Of a DNA stretch of 64,000 bases, positions 52,231 through 63,058 are shown in pieces. The stretch covers positions 62,001 to 126,000 of the forward strand of contig NZ_CAUJAJ010000001.1 of the NCBI RefSeq assembly GCF_962747995.1, in the 5' to 3' direction. Made by a program: the position numbers and the translations under genes. The DNA comes from Neisseria viridiae. GTDB lineage: Bacteria > Pseudomonadota > Gammaproteobacteria > Burkholderiales > Neisseriaceae. A model generated the notes under the pieces. It had not been told where the DNA came from, did no database searches, and was given only the letters and a program-made list of their open reading frames with translations. Within the stretch, counting starts at the first letter, position 1, and each line of letters begins with the position of its first letter.

Positions 52231-54198
52231 TTAAGCCTTGTTTTCAGGCTGCTGCCCGGACTTTGTCGAAGCGGTGTCTGCCGGGGCAGGTGCTCCGGTT
52301 TTTTCCCGAGCCGGAGCGTGCGGCGCGTTATCTTCCGCCGCATCCGCATTCTCGCGCAGGTTGTGGCTGTAATCCTTGGGCGGACTGGGTTGTTTGCCCG
52401 CCATAATTTCCAGCACTTGATCGCGGTCGATGGTTTCCCATTCCATCAGGGCTTTGCACATCGTTTCCATCTTGTCGCGGTTTTCATCGAGGATTTTGTA
52501 GGCAACCTGATACTGCTCGTCCAGAATCCGGCGGATTTCCGCATCGATGTCCTGCTGGGTTTTCTCGGAAATATTTTGCGAACGGGTTACGCTGCGTCCC
52601 AAGAAGACTTCGCCTTCGTTTTCCGCATAAACCATCACGCCCATTTTGTCGCTCATACCGTAGCGCGTCACCATTTCGCGCGCCATTTGGGTTGCGCGTT
52701 CAAAGTCGTTTGATGCGCCGGTGGAGATGCGTCCGACGAAGATGTCTTCGGCAATCCGTCCGCCGAACAGGATGGAGAGTTGGCTCAACAACTGATCTTT
52801 ATACATACTGATGCGGTCGCGCTCCGGAAGCTGCCAAGTCAGGCCCAGTGCGCGTCCGCGCGGCATAATGGTTACTTTGTGGACGGGGTCGGTAAAGGGC
52901 AGGCTTTCGGCAACAATCGCGTGTCCGGACTCATGATACGCCGTCGCACGTTTTTCGTCTTCGTGCATCACCATACTGCGGCGTTCCGGACCCATATAGA
53001 TTTTGTCTTTGGCATCTTCAAAATCGCTCTGATCGACTTTGACTTTGTTGCGGCGGCCGGCAAACAGGGCGGCTTCGTTGACCAAGTTCGCCAAGTCCGC
53101 ACCGGAAAAGCCCGGCGTGCCGCGCGCGAGGGACAATAAATCCACGGATTCGTCCAAAGGCACTTTTTTAGAATGGACGTTCAAAATCTGTTCGCGCCCC
53201 CGGATGTCCGGCAGGGGGACGACGACTTGGCGGTCGAAACGGCCGGGGCGTTGCAGCGCGGGGTCGAGTACGTCGGGGCGGTTGGTTGCCGCAATGACGA
53301 TGACGGTTTGGTTGCTCTCAAAACCGTCCATTTCAACCAATAATTGGTTTAATGTTTGCTCGCGCTCGTCGTTGCCGCCGCCCAATCCTGCGCCGCGTTG
53401 GCGGCCTACTGCGTCGATTTCATCAATAAAGATGATACAGGGGGCGTTTTTCTTCGCCTGCTCGAACATATCGCGGACGCGGCTCGCGCCGACACCGACA
53501 AACATTTCGACAAAATCGGAACCGGAGATACTGAAGAACGGCACGCCGGCTTCGCCTGCAATGGCTTTTGCCAGCAGGGTTTTACCCGTACCCGGGCTGC
53601 CCGCCAGCAGGATGCCGCGCGGTACGCGCCCGCCCAAGCTTTGATAGCGGTTCGGGGCTTTCAGGTAATCGACGATTTCCTGCACTTCTTCTTTGGCTTC
53701 GTCGCAGCCGGCGACATCGGCAAAGGTCACTTTGTTGGCATCTTTGTCCAGCAGGCGCGCACGGCTTTTCCCGAACGAGAATGCGCCGCCTTTTCCGCCG
53801 CCGCCCGTCTGCATACGCATAAAGTAGAACCACGCGCCAATCAGCAACAATACGGGCAGCAGGCTGTAAAACAGGGCAGCCAGCGCGCTCGGTTTTTCTT
53901 CCGGCGTTACTTTTACGCGGACGTTTTTGTCCAAAAGCGTTTTGATTAGGTTGTCGTCCAAAGGCGCGTTGGTAAAGAAGGTGCTTTTGTCGGTGCGCTC
54001 GCCTTTAATCAGGTAACCGCTGACGACGGATCCTTCGATGTTGACGCCGGATACTTCGCCGTTGTTGACCTGTTGGATGAACTGAGAATATTCGATTTGT
54101 CCGTTGTCTTCTTTTTTACCGTCTAAAGCGTTGAACGCAGCCATCAGGCCGATACCCAAGGCGACCCAGACAAGGATTGATTTAAAGGTGTTCCCCAC
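52231..54198 (-). CDS. ftsH: ATP-dependent membrane zinc protease FtsH
   Basis: FtsH degrades misfolded membrane proteins and short-lived regulators such as LpxC. The 655-residue protein has two N-terminal membrane spans (about 7-23 and 105-126) bounding a periplasmic domain, Walker A GSPGTGKT at 200-207, the SRH region [19 protein letters not shown] and the zinc motif HESGH near 423. The tail from about 610 is proline/alanine-rich. It follows rlmE on the same strand with 63 bases between, the usual rlmE-ftsH order. Confidence 0.98.
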   Translation of the reverse strand: MGNTFKSILVWVALGIGLMAAFNALDGKKEDNGQIEYSQFIQQVNNGEVSGVNIEGSVVSGYLIKGERTDKSTFFTNAPLDDNLIKTLLDKNVRVKVTPEEKPSALAALFYSLLPVLLLIGAWFYFMRMQTGGGGKGGAFSFGKSRARLLDKDANKVTFADVAGCDEAKEEVQEIVDYLKAPNRYQSLGGRVPRGILLAGSPGTGKTLLAKAIAGEAGVPFFSISGSDFVEMFVGVGASRVRDMFEQAKKNAPCIIFIDEIDAVGRQRGAGLGGGNDEREQTLNQLLVEMDGFESNQTVIVIAATNRPDVLDPALQRPGRFDRQVVVPLPDIRGREQILNVHSKKVPLDESVDLLSLARGTPGFSGADLANLVNEAALFAGRRNKVKVDQSDFEDAKDKIYMGPERRSMVMHEDEKRATAYHESGHAIVAESLPFTDPVHKVTIMPRGRALGLTWQLPERDRISMYKDQLLSQLSILFGGRIAEDIFVGRISTGASNDFERATQMAREMVTRYGMSDKMGVMVYAENEGEVFLGRSVTRSQNISEKTQQDIDAEIRRILDEQYQVAYKILDENRDKMETMCKALMEWETIDRDQVLEIMAGKQPSPPKDYSHNLRENADAAEDNAPHAPAREKTGAPAPADTASTKSGQQPENKA

Positions 54199-54261
54199 TT
54201 AGCAAGGCTCCATAATTGAGGTGTAAAACGGAAATGATTGTAAAACACGCCGTCTGTATTG

Positions 54262-54882
54262 TCAGCGTTTATTTTTGCCCAATAAATAAATCTCACTGGA
54301 GCGATTGCGCGAGGCTTCGGGTTTGCGCGTCTGCACCGTGCCGAAAATTTCGCGCATGGCTGCCATGTATTCCTGATAGCCTGCACCCTGAAAGACTTTG
54401 ACCAAAAAGCTGCCTCCGGTTTTCAGGTGTTGCGAGGCGAAGTCCAAAGCCAGTTCGCACAGATAAAAGCTGCGTGCCTGGTCGGTTACGGCATTGCCCG
54501 ACATATTGGGCGCCATATCGCAGATTACAAGGTCGAGCGGGCGGTTGTCCAACAAGGTTTCAAATTGTGCCAGTACGTCGTTCTCGCGGAAGTCGCCCTG
54601 AATGAAGGACACGCCCCCTATGGCTTCCATAGGCAGGATGTCCAAGGCGAAAACTGCTCCGGAAGTACCCGTCAGCTTGGCGGCAACCTGCGACCAGCTT
54701 CCCGGCGCGCTGCCCAAGTCGGCAAGTACCGTGCCGGGTTTGATTAATTTGTCTTTTTCGTTGATTTCCAAAAGTTTGTATGCGGCACGGGCGCGGTAGC
54801 CGTCTTTTTGCGCCATATGGACGTAATGATCGTTGACGTGTTCGTGCAGCCACGCTTTTGAGGATTTGGAACGTACAGCCAT
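54262..54882 (-). CDS. rlmE: 23S rRNA 2'-O-ribose methyltransferase RlmE
   Basis: RlmE (RrmJ/FtsJ) methylates U2552 in 23S rRNA during late assembly. The 206-residue protein has the RSRAAYKL-like block DGYRARAAYKLLEINEKD near 27-44, the SAM motif VLADLGSAPGSWSQVAAK at about 53-70 and the catalytic DMAPNMSG near 121. It is divergent from yhbY and upstream of ftsH, as in E. coli. Confidence 0.97.
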   Translation of the reverse strand: MAVRSKSSKAWLHEHVNDHYVHMAQKDGYRARAAYKLLEINEKDKLIKPGTVLADLGSAPGSWSQVAAKLTGTSGAVFALDILPMEAIGGVSFIQGDFRENDVLAQFETLLDNRPLDLVICDMAPNMSGNAVTDQARSFYLCELALDFASQHLKTGGSFLVKVFQGAGYQEYMAAMREIFGTVQTRKPEASRNRSSEIYLLGKNKR

Positions 54883-54991
54883 AGTGGTTCGCGGGTCGGA
54901 ATGTAAACTGCGTATTGTACGTTAATTTTGCCGTTGCCGTGCCAAATCGCGTACAATGCCGCATTATTCTTTTTATTCAAGCAGTAGGAAA

Positions 54992-55276
54992 ATGACGGAT
55001 ACCAAATTGAACACCAAAGAAATTTTGGAACTGAAAGCGCGCGCGCACCATCTCCATCCTGTTGTGATGGTCGGTCAGCAGGGTTTGACGGACGCGGTCA
55101 TTAAGGAAACCGATGCGGCACTGACGGCGCATGAGCTGATTAAAGTGCGCGTATTCGGCGACGACCGTGCCGAGCGTATCGAAATCTGCAATGCCTTGTG
55201 TGAGGCGGTTGACGCGCAACCTGTTCAGCATATCGGGAAACTTTTGGTATTGTGGCGTAAGAATATCGAAGCCTGA
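54992..55276 (+). CDS. yhbY: CRM/YhbY-type RNA-binding protein
   Basis: A 94-residue CRS1-YhbY domain protein that associates with pre-50S particles. It has LELKARAHHLHPVVMVGQQGL, the GxxG-like loop and the KVRVFGDDRAERIEI strand near 55-70. The ATG at 54992 follows TAGGAAA; a longer frame from 54956 lacks a ribosome site. It is divergent from rlmE-ftsH, a conserved arrangement. A hairpin terminator follows. Confidence 0.95.
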   Translation: MTDTKLNTKEILELKARAHHLHPVVMVGQQGLTDAVIKETDAALTAHELIKVRVFGDDRAERIEICNALCEAVDAQPVQHIGKLLVLWRKNIEA

Positions 55277-55285
55277 TTTTGGAAG

Positions 55286-55313
55286 CGGTGTGCAGACACC
55301 GCTGTTTTTATTG
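55286..55313 (+). terminator. Terminator after yhbY
   Basis: AGCGGTGT and ACACCGCT pair over a four-base loop (GCAG) and are followed by GTTTTT. Confidence 0.85.
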
Positions 55314-55578
55314 CTGTTCTTTAACGGTTGGTGCGGTTGAAATCTTGTGCTGTCTATTCTTCAGACGGCATGAGTGCTAAGGAATGTGCCGTTTATGCCG
55401 CCGATACTTTGGACGGCTTGAAAGAAACGGTTGAAGCGTTGAGAAAGGTGGACGGTTGAGTACCGATGCCGTCTGAAATGTCTGCTGTCCGAATAGTCTG
55501 ACGGCCGGGGTTGGCAGTCTGTGAGTGATGGCATTGCAGACCATCCTTACGGTCGGTTTTTTTAATATTGGGGCTTTT

Positions 55579-55785
55579 ATGTGTACGTTGATGCAGAAAG
55601 ACAGCTTGCTGAATGGCATTTCCCAGACTTTGGGCCTTATTGTCATCCAAACGGGAGGGCGTAATGAAGACAGTAAGATTCTTGCGGGATTGCGCAACAG
55701 ATTATACGGTCTTGCGCCGGAAGAAATTGATTATGAAGCGGTTGCAAAATTGGTAAAAGAAAAATTTGAGATTTACAAATTATGA
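55579..55785 (+). CDS. Putative epsilon-type antitoxin of the zeta pair
   Basis: A small frame of about 68 residues (longer forms start at 55525) ending GLAPEEIDYEAVAKLVKEKF with IYKL. It is immediately followed by, and overlaps by four bases (ATGA), the zeta-toxin reading frame, so I infer that it is the antitoxin. The C terminus is helical and charged, but I cannot match it firmly to a known epsilon family. The start is uncertain; ATG 55579 has GGGG five bases ahead. A short frame at 55370-55459 (SAKECAVYAADTLDGLKETV) upstream may be a remnant of the same locus. Confidence 0.55.
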   Translation: MCTLMQKDSLLNGISQTLGLIVIQTGGRNEDSKILAGLRNRLYGLAPEEIDYEAVAKLVKEKFEIYKL

Positions 55786-56501
55786 CGGCGTGTATGGACA
55801 ATGAAGTGGAAAAGGCGTTTCCTGCGGTTTAGAATGACTTGCTCGAAGCTAGATGCATCACTCCACAAGAAAAGCCTTGGGGAATTGTTTTGGGCGGTAT
55901 GCCGGGGTCGGGGAAATCGATCCTTATCCAAAAAGTAGAAGAAGAATTGAATGGGAATGTTATTCCTGTCAATGGAGATGATTTCAGAATCTATCATCCT
56001 GACTTTAAAGAAATATATGCGAATCACAAAGGGGATTTTCCCAAATACACGTCTGATTTTTCAAATAAAATGGTGGAACGTGTAATTGGGGAGGCGGTGA
56101 AAAACAGATTCAATATCGTGGTTGAAGGAACTTTTAGAAATCCCAATGTGCCTGTCAATACTTTATCGATATTTGAAGAACGGGGCTATCACACAAAGGC
56201 AGCCATTATTGCAATCAATAAAAATGTGGCATGGGAATCTGCGATAGACAGATACCGTCATGATATGGAAAACGGGTTCTATGCCAGAAAAGTGGATAAA
56301 TCTTCTTTTGAAGAGGTTGCAGACAATTTGGCTGAAAATGTCCAAATCGTTTTGGAAAGCGGCAAAGCTTCAGTGTTGGAAGTGTATTCGAGAGGAGGGA
56401 AATTGTTTGATTCCGGCACGGATCATCCGAAAGAGGTTGAAGGCGTTGTCAATCATGAGCTGCAAGGATTCAATCTGCAGGGGAAAAACATATCAGACTG
56501 A
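55782..56501 (+). pseudogene. Zeta-family kinase toxin with premature amber codon
   Basis: From ATG 55782 the frame reads MTACMDNEVEKAFPAV and then a TAG stop at 55830-55832 (codon 17), after which it continues in the same frame as NDLLEARCITPQEKPWGIVL. The rest is a complete zeta-toxin core: Walker A GGMPGSGKS, DDFRIYHPDF, VVEGTFRNPNVPVN, and basic residues in IDRYRHDM. Zeta toxins phosphorylate UDP-N-acetylglucosamine and block cell-wall synthesis. Translation could restart at TTG 55839 to give a 220-residue protein lacking the N-terminal helix. The amber codon probably disarms the toxin, unless suppressed. Confidence 0.75.
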
Positions 56502-56612
56502 TTGTCCTTTGGCGGTTGATTTTATTTAATATTTTGTTTTGTAATGTATTTTTGTACAGGCTGTTTTTTTAAATCTCAAACGGAGATGCTTGCTGTCCGT
56601 TTGATTGGTTGA

Positions 56613-57635
<1,023 letters not shown>

Positions 57636-57656
57636 TATTTGATTCGCAATATTGAA

Positions 57657-57692
57657 ATGCCGTCTGAAACTATGGTTTCAGACGGCATTTTT
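57657..57692. terminator. Uptake-sequence terminator between hemB and metB
   Basis: ATGCCGTCTGAA at 57657-57668 and TTCAGACGGCAT at 57677-57688 plus five T residues; it serves plus-strand hemB and minus-strand metB. Confidence 0.85.
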
Positions 57693-57697
57693 ACGGT

Positions 57698-58855
57698 TTA
57701 CAAAGTCGTATCGAGTGCGGCGGAAATATCGTTCCAAATATCATCTACGTCTTCAATACCGATGGAGAAGCGCAGCAGACCGACTTTGATGCCCATTTCC
57801 ATTTTCACATTATGCGGTACGCCGCTGTGGGACTGGGAATAGCAATGGTTGACCAGACTTTCCACGCCGCCGAGGCTGGAGGCCATTTTGACCAGTTTCA
57901 TGTTTTTAATCACGCTGTTTGCCGCTTCACGCGTATCGTTTTTGAGATAAACCGTAACCACGCCGCCGATGCCTTTAGGCATTTGTGTTTTCGCCAGTTC
58001 ATAATGTTCGTGCGACGGCAGGCAGGGATGGAACACTTTTTCAATGGCAGGATGGGCTTCCAAACGGCGTGCGATTTCGAGTGCGTTTTTGCAGTGTGCC
58101 TCCATACGCAGGGCAAGCGTTTTGATGCCGCGCAACACCAGCCAGCAGTCCATCGGACCGGCAACCGCGCCGGTATGCACCATCATATCGTGCAAAGGCT
58201 GCGCCAGTTCTTTGGTTTTGGCAACGACGATACCCATCAATACATCCGAATGGCCGCACAAATATTTGGTAGCGGAATGGAATACAAAATCGCAACCCAT
58301 ATCCAAGGGCTGTTGCAGATACGGCGTGGCAAAAGTGTTGTCGATACCGACCAGCGCACCGGCTGCTTTGGCTTTCGCCGCAAGGGCTTTGATGTCTACC
58401 AAGCGCAAAAGCGGGTTGGACGGCGTTTCCAGCCAAACCAGTTTGACCTTGTGCGCTTTGAGCAGCTCGTCCAAATTATCCGGCTTGCCCAAATCGGCAA
58501 AAACAACGTTCACCCCCCATTTTTGATAAACATCGACCAATAAATCATAAGCACCACCGTAAATATCGGCGACTGCGACAATGGTATCGCCCGGGCGCAG
58601 GAATGTGCGCCATACGGCATCAATCCCCGCCATACCGCTGGAAAACGCAAAACCTGCCGCACCGTGTTCCAAATCGGCAACGGTGTCTTCTAAAATCTGA
58701 CGGGTCGGGTTGCTCAGGCGCGAATAGCGGTAAGGCACATTTTCGCCAATCTCGTGCAACGCGAACATACTGTTTTGATAAATCGGCGGCATCAGCGCGC
58801 GGTTGTGTTTGTCGCAATCGTAGCTGGAATGAATGGCGCGGGTCGGGAATTTCAT
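57698..58855 (-). CDS. metB: Cystathionine gamma-synthase / O-succinylhomoserine thiol-lyase
   Basis: A PLP-dependent Cys/Met-metabolism enzyme of 385 residues that joins an activated homoserine with cysteine in methionine synthesis. It has YRYSRLSNPTRQILE near 43-57, DNTFATPYLQQP at about 176-187 and the PLP lysine in HSATKYLCGHSDV near 198-210. The start complementary to 58853-58855 gives the family N terminus (MKFPTRAIH). Whether it prefers O-succinyl- or O-acetylhomoserine cannot be told from the sequence. Confidence 0.92.
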   Translation of the reverse strand: MKFPTRAIHSSYDCDKHNRALMPPIYQNSMFALHEIGENVPYRYSRLSNPTRQILEDTVADLEHGAAGFAFSSGMAGIDAVWRTFLRPGDTIVAVADIYGGAYDLLVDVYQKWGVNVVFADLGKPDNLDELLKAHKVKLVWLETPSNPLLRLVDIKALAAKAKAAGALVGIDNTFATPYLQQPLDMGCDFVFHSATKYLCGHSDVLMGIVVAKTKELAQPLHDMMVHTGAVAGPMDCWLVLRGIKTLALRMEAHCKNALEIARRLEAHPAIEKVFHPCLPSHEHYELAKTQMPKGIGGVVTVYLKNDTREAANSVIKNMKLVKMASSLGGVESLVNHCYSQSHSGVPHNVKMEMGIKVGLLRFSIGIEDVDDIWNDISAALDTTL

Positions 58856-59057
58856 CTGTTTCTGCCTTGTAAGATATGAATAAGTCGGGATTTTATCACT
58901 ATCCCGAAAATAGAAACAATCAATGCAGCCGCCAAAAGCAAGTGATATAATCTCGCATTTGCAGGCAGGCGACCGACAGCGTTTTTTCAGACGGCATCTG
59001 CCTGCCATACAATACACACATCTCAATAATTATCTGAATATTAAGGACAAACAACGC

Positions 59058-59831
59058 ATGAACGCCATTGCAGACGTGCAATCCAGCAGAGATTTACGCA
59101 ACCTGCCGATCAATCAGGTCGGCATTAAAGACCTGCGCTTCCCGATTACCCTGAAAACCGCCGAAGGAACGCAATCCACGGTTGCCCGCCTGACCATGAC
59201 GGTTTATCTGCCCGCCGAGCAGAAGGGTACGCATATGTCGCGCTTTGTCGCATTGATGGAGCAACATTCTGAAGCCTTGGATTTCGCACAATTGCATAGG
59301 CTGACTGCCGAAATGGTCGCGCTTTTGGACTCCCACTCCGGTAAAATCAGCGTTTCTTTTCCGTTTTTCCGCAAGAAAACCGCCCCAGTTTCCGGTATTC
59401 AGTCTTTACTGGATTATGATGTCTGCCTCACGGGCGAAATCAAAGACGGGGCATACGACCACAGCCTCAAAGTCATGATTCCCGTAACCTCGCTTTGCCC
59501 GTGTTCCAAAGAAATTTCCCAATACGGCGCGCACAACCAGCGTTCGCACGTTACCGTCAGCCTGACTGCCGATGCCGAAGTCGGTATCGAGGAAGTCATC
59601 GATTATGTGGAGGCGCAGGCAAGCTGCCAACTCTACGGTCTGCTTAAACGCCCCGATGAAAAATATGTTACCGAAAAAGCCTACGAAAACCCGAAATTCG
59701 TGGAAGATATGGTGCGTGATGTCGCTACTTCGCTGATTGCCGACAAACGCATCAAGAGTTTCGTTGTCGAGAGCGAGAATTTCGAGTCTATCCACAACCA
59801 TTCGGCTTATGCCTATATCGCCTACCCGTAG
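59058..59831 (+). CDS. folE2: GTP cyclohydrolase IB (FolE2)
   Basis: FolE2 opens the GTP ring to make dihydroneopterin triphosphate for folate, using a non-zinc metal, in place of FolE. The 257-residue protein has the catalytic/metal residues Cys147 in SLCPCSKEIS and His159 in AHNQRSH, and SFPFF and HMSRFV blocks. The N. gonorrhoeae enzyme is a structural model for the family. ATG 59058 has AAGGACAAACAACG ahead and is preferred to the upstream in-frame ATG at 58923. No Zur site is recognised. Confidence 0.96.
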   Translation: MNAIADVQSSRDLRNLPINQVGIKDLRFPITLKTAEGTQSTVARLTMTVYLPAEQKGTHMSRFVALMEQHSEALDFAQLHRLTAEMVALLDSHSGKISVSFPFFRKKTAPVSGIQSLLDYDVCLTGEIKDGAYDHSLKVMIPVTSLCPCSKEISQYGAHNQRSHVTVSLTADAEVGIEEVIDYVEAQASCQLYGLLKRPDEKYVTEKAYENPKFVEDMVRDVATSLIADKRIKSFVVESENFESIHNHSAYAYIAYP

Positions 59832-60028
59832 GCGTGTTTGCGATGAACCAAATGCCGTCTGAAAGGCGTTTGGGCGTTATTGGCGAATCTGCCGCCGCTT
59901 CACTTTCCGAGCCGCCGAAGGACGGGCAAAGTCCGGATAAGGTCCGACGGCGAGGGCGGATTGTATGGTGCGGCAGAGCCGTATCGGTTTGAAATCAATT
60001 TGCAATCAAAGTAATAAAAGGATGCACG

Positions 60029-60694
60029 ATGACAGTATTAAGCAAAGAGCAGGTCCTATCCGCATTTAAAAACCGCAAGTCGTGCCGGCATTACGATGCG
60101 GCACGCAAAATCAGTGCCGAGGATTTTCAGTTTATTTTAGAACTTGGGCGTTTGTCGCCCAGTTCGGTCGGTTCGGAGCCTTGGCAGTTTGTTGTGGTTC
60201 AAAATCCTGAAATCCGACAGACCGTCAAGCCGTTTTCTTGGGGTATGGCGGATGCTTTGGATACCGCCAGTCATTTGGTGGTGTTTTTGGCGAAGAAAAA
60301 TGCCCGCTTCGACAGCCCGTTTATGTTGGAAAGCCTCAAACGGCGCGGCGTTACCGAACCGGATGCCGTAGAAAAATCTTTGGCGAGGTATCAGGCGTTT
60401 CAATCCGACGACATCAAGATTTTGGACGATTCGCGCGCCTTGTTTGACTGGTGTTGCCGTCAGACCTATATCGCGTTAGCCAACATGATGACGGGTGCGG
60501 CGATGGCAGGTATCGATTCCTGTCCGGTGGAAGGTTTCAACTATGCCGATATGGAACGCGTATTGTCCGGGCAGTTCGGTTTGTTCGATGCGGCAGAATG
60601 GGGCGTGTCCGTTGCCGCGACATTCGGCTACCGGGTTCAGGAAATCGCCACGAAAGCGCGCAGGCCCTTGGAAGAAACCGTTATTTGGGCATAA
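60029..60694 (+). CDS. NAD(P)H nitroreductase-family oxidoreductase
   Basis: A 221-residue FMN enzyme of the NfsB/NADPH oxidoreductase family. The pattern FKNRKSCRHYDAARKIS near 11-27, ILELGRLSPSSVGSEPWQFVVV at about 37-58 and the C-terminal GVSVAATFGYRVQE match the fold; a conserved RxYD-like block is visible. Such enzymes reduce nitro-aromatics and quinones, and their natural substrate is usually unknown. The ATG has AAAAGGATG upstream. Confidence 0.9.
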   Translation: MTVLSKEQVLSAFKNRKSCRHYDAARKISAEDFQFILELGRLSPSSVGSEPWQFVVVQNPEIRQTVKPFSWGMADALDTASHLVVFLAKKNARFDSPFMLESLKRRGVTEPDAVEKSLARYQAFQSDDIKILDDSRALFDWCCRQTYIALANMMTGAAMAGIDSCPVEGFNYADMERVLSGQFGLFDAAEWGVSVAATFGYRVQEIATKARRPLEETVIWA

Positions 60695-60698
60695 GGCA

Positions 60699-60740
60699 AT
60701 GCCGTCTGAAAACGCAAGGATTTTCAGACGGCATTTTTTA
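60699..60740. terminator. Uptake-sequence terminator after nitroreductase gene
   Basis: ATGCCGTCTGAA at 60699-60710 and TTCAGACGGCAT at 60723-60734 with six T residues; it lies between two convergent genes. Confidence 0.85.
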
Positions 60741-60748
60741 ATGCTTAT

Positions 60749-61507
60749 TTAAAACGATTCGCCGGGAGCGAGATAACGCCATTTGCCGGGCGGCAGCCTG
60801 CCGAGTTTGACCTTGCCCATCCTGATGCGTTTCAGCCCGACGACGCGCAGTCCGACCAGTTCGCACATACGGCGGATTTGCCGCTTTTTACCTTGTTTCA
60901 ATACGAAACGCAGTTGGTCTTCGTTTTGCCATTCTACTTTGGCGGGACGCAGTTTCTCACCGTCCAAACTCAATCCGTGATTCAGTAAGGCAAGTCCTTT
61001 TTCGTCCAATTTGCCGCGCACGCGCACCAAATATTCTTTTTCACTGCCGCTGTTTTCGCCGATAAGCTGTTTGGCGATACGGCCGTCTTGCGTCAATACC
61101 AGCAATCCGACCGAGTCGATGTCCAGCCTGCCGGCGGGGGCAAGACCGATTTTGTGTTTCGGATCGAAACGGATGCGGCCGGTGTCGCCTTCCCAGCGGT
61201 TTTCGGGGGTAATCAGTTCGGCGGCGGATTTATAGCCTTTTTCCGCTTGTGCGCTGACATAGCCGACGGGTTTGTTCAACAGGATGGTGATGCGTGCCGC
61301 CTGCTGTTCGTGGGCTTTCTTGTTCAGTTCGATACGGTCTGCCGGTGAAACTTTCTGACCGAGTACGGCGGTTTTGCCGTTGACCGTTACCCAGCCCTGT
61401 CCGATGTAGCCGTCGGCTTCGCGGCGCGAACAAAGCCCGAGTTGCGCCATACGTTTGGACAGGCGCACGGCATCTTCTGTATGGCCGGGGGGAGTTTTTG
61501 GATTCAT
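60749..61507 (-). CDS. RluF-like rRNA/tRNA pseudouridine synthase
   Basis: A 252-residue pseudouridine synthase of the RsuA/RluB/E/F group. It has an S4 RNA-binding domain ([21 protein letters not shown] at 15-35), and the catalytic [14 protein letters not shown] with Asp129. The C-terminal [23 protein letters not shown] and the 252-residue length resemble RluF (23S rRNA U2604) more than RluB or RsuA. The specific target is an inference. Confidence 0.88.
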   Translation of the reverse strand: MNPKTPPGHTEDAVRLSKRMAQLGLCSRREADGYIGQGWVTVNGKTAVLGQKVSPADRIELNKKAHEQQAARITILLNKPVGYVSAQAEKGYKSAAELITPENRWEGDTGRIRFDPKHKIGLAPAGRLDIDSVGLLVLTQDGRIAKQLIGENSGSEKEYLVRVRGKLDEKGLALLNHGLSLDGEKLRPAKVEWQNEDQLRFVLKQGKKRQIRRMCELVGLRVVGLKRIRMGKVKLGRLPPGKWRYLAPGESF

Positions 61508-61531
61508 AGGTGTTTTCCGGTAAGGGTCGGT

Positions 61532-62422
61532 TCAGACCAATTGTTCGCCCCAGTGCAGTTTTTGGCGCAGGGTTTTGAAATATTGGTAGTCGGTCGGGTG
61601 CAAAATGCGTAAGGGGTTGCGGTAGCGGCGGATGGTGATGCGGTCGAGGCTTTGCACGTCGATATGGGTTTGACCGTCGAAATGGACGCGCGCGTCGCCG
61701 CCTTGGGTAACGAGGATTTCGATTTCGGACGTGTCCGGAATGGCGATGGGGCGGTTGGTCATAGATTGCGGGCAGATGGGGACGAGCGTGAAGGCGTGCA
61801 AACCTGCCTGCATGATGGGGCCGCCGGCGGCAAGCGAATAGGCGGTCGAACCGGTCGGGGTGGAGACAATCAGCCCGTCCGAACGTTGTGTATAGACGAA
61901 TTCCTGATTGACGAAGACTTCAAATTCAATCATTTGTCCGGCGCCGCCCCGTGAGAGGACGGCATCGTTGAGGGCGATGGCGCGTTCGGCGGTTTTGCCT
62001 TCGCGGATGAGTGCGGCTTCAATCAGGATGCGCTCTTCGGCAAGGTATTTCCCTTCTAAAACGGGCAATAGCTTGTCCGTCATATATTCGCGGGGAACTT
62101 GGGTCAGGAAGCCCAAATGACCTTGGTTGATACCGATAATCGGAACGGCGCGCGGGGCGATTTCGCGGGCGGCGGAGAGAAAAGTGCCGTCTCCGCCCAA
62201 AACGGCGACCAGGTCGCAGTATTGTCCCAGTTCGGTTTTGTTGACGATGTGGCAGCCGTCGGTGTCTTGGGTATAGATGCAGCCTTCCCTTATGCCGACT
62301 TCGTCGAGATAGACGGTAAAGCCGTGCTGCTTCAAAAAGGTAATCAGCGTGTGTGCGGTGTCTTGGATGTCGGGCGTGTTGGGGCGGGTTACGATGCCGA
62401 TGTTGTGAAAAGGGCTGTTCAT
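61532..62422 (-). CDS. nadK: NAD kinase
   Basis: NadK phosphorylates NAD to NADP. The 296-residue protein has the GGDGT motif at 76-80 (LGGDGTFLSA), NGLAPSTQ-like absent but the conserved GSTAYSLAAGGPI block near 186-198 and the NDAVLSRGG segment. The start has no extension problem and lies just upstream of an uptake sequence. It follows ubiJ on the same strand with 19 bases between. Confidence 0.96.
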   Translation of the reverse strand: MNSPFHNIGIVTRPNTPDIQDTAHTLITFLKQHGFTVYLDEVGIREGCIYTQDTDGCHIVNKTELGQYCDLVAVLGGDGTFLSAAREIAPRAVPIIGINQGHLGFLTQVPREYMTDKLLPVLEGKYLAEERILIEAALIREGKTAERAIALNDAVLSRGGAGQMIEFEVFVNQEFVYTQRSDGLIVSTPTGSTAYSLAAGGPIMQAGLHAFTLVPICPQSMTNRPIAIPDTSEIEILVTQGGDARVHFDGQTHIDVQSLDRITIRRYRNPLRILHPTDYQYFKTLRQKLHWGEQLV

Positions 62423-62441
62423 GTCGGATGCCGTCTGAAGG

Positions 62442-63008
62442 TTAGTCTATCCAAATGTCGCGTTCGAGCCGGTCGAGGCGTTCGTTGAGGCGTTCCACGC
62501 CGTCGCGCAGTCTGCTTATTTCGTCGAGGCAGTCGGCAAGGGCTTCGTTGCCGATGTTTGCGGACTCGGGTTCGCGGGAAAATCCGCCGATTTGTTCGGC
62601 GATGTTCCTGCCGATTTGTTTGATGCCGTGTCCGATGTCGACGGCACGGCTGCCGATGCCTGCCTGCGTGCCGAAAATCCGTGCCAATTCGTCCGATGCG
62701 CGGGAACGCAGGCTGCCGAGCAGGGACAGTACCGCGATGCCGAGGATGAGGTCGCCTTCGAGCCCGATGTCGCCCGCCCCGGGTTCGCCGCCTTGGAGGA
62801 TTTTCTGTATCGCGCTGTTGCGGAAGATGATTTCGGTGTCTGCAAAGCCGTTTCCCGCCGAGAGCAAACCATCTTCCGTGATGCGTCCCGCCAGTTTCAG
62901 CCCGGCAATGTTCAGGGTCAGTGTTTTGCCTGCAAAGGCGGCAAGTTCCGAGCGGCTGTCCGGGTTTTGCAGAATCAGGCGGTTGATGATGGGGAGGAGG
63001 GCGGACAT
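62442..63008 (-). CDS. ubiJ: Ubiquinone-synthesis accessory factor UbiJ (SCP2 domain)
   Basis: A 188-residue SCP2-fold protein that binds the lipid intermediates in ubiquinone synthesis with UbiK. It shows the SCP2 strand GKTLTLNIAGLKLAGRITEDG, the IFRNSAIQKILQGGEPGAGDIGLEGD block, a helical RNIAEQIGG region and a C-terminal coiled coil (LDEISRLRDGVERLNERLDRLERDI). The gene precedes nadK. An uptake sequence lies in its 3' region at 62430-62441. Confidence 0.85.
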   Translation of the reverse strand: MSALLPIINRLILQNPDSRSELAAFAGKTLTLNIAGLKLAGRITEDGLLSAGNGFADTEIIFRNSAIQKILQGGEPGAGDIGLEGDLILGIAVLSLLGSLRSRASDELARIFGTQAGIGSRAVDIGHGIKQIGRNIAEQIGGFSREPESANIGNEALADCLDEISRLRDGVERLNERLDRLERDIWID

Positions 63009-63058
63009 ATTTTCTGATTGGGGCGGAGAATGCCTGTTTGTTGCTGTTGCCGCTTATT

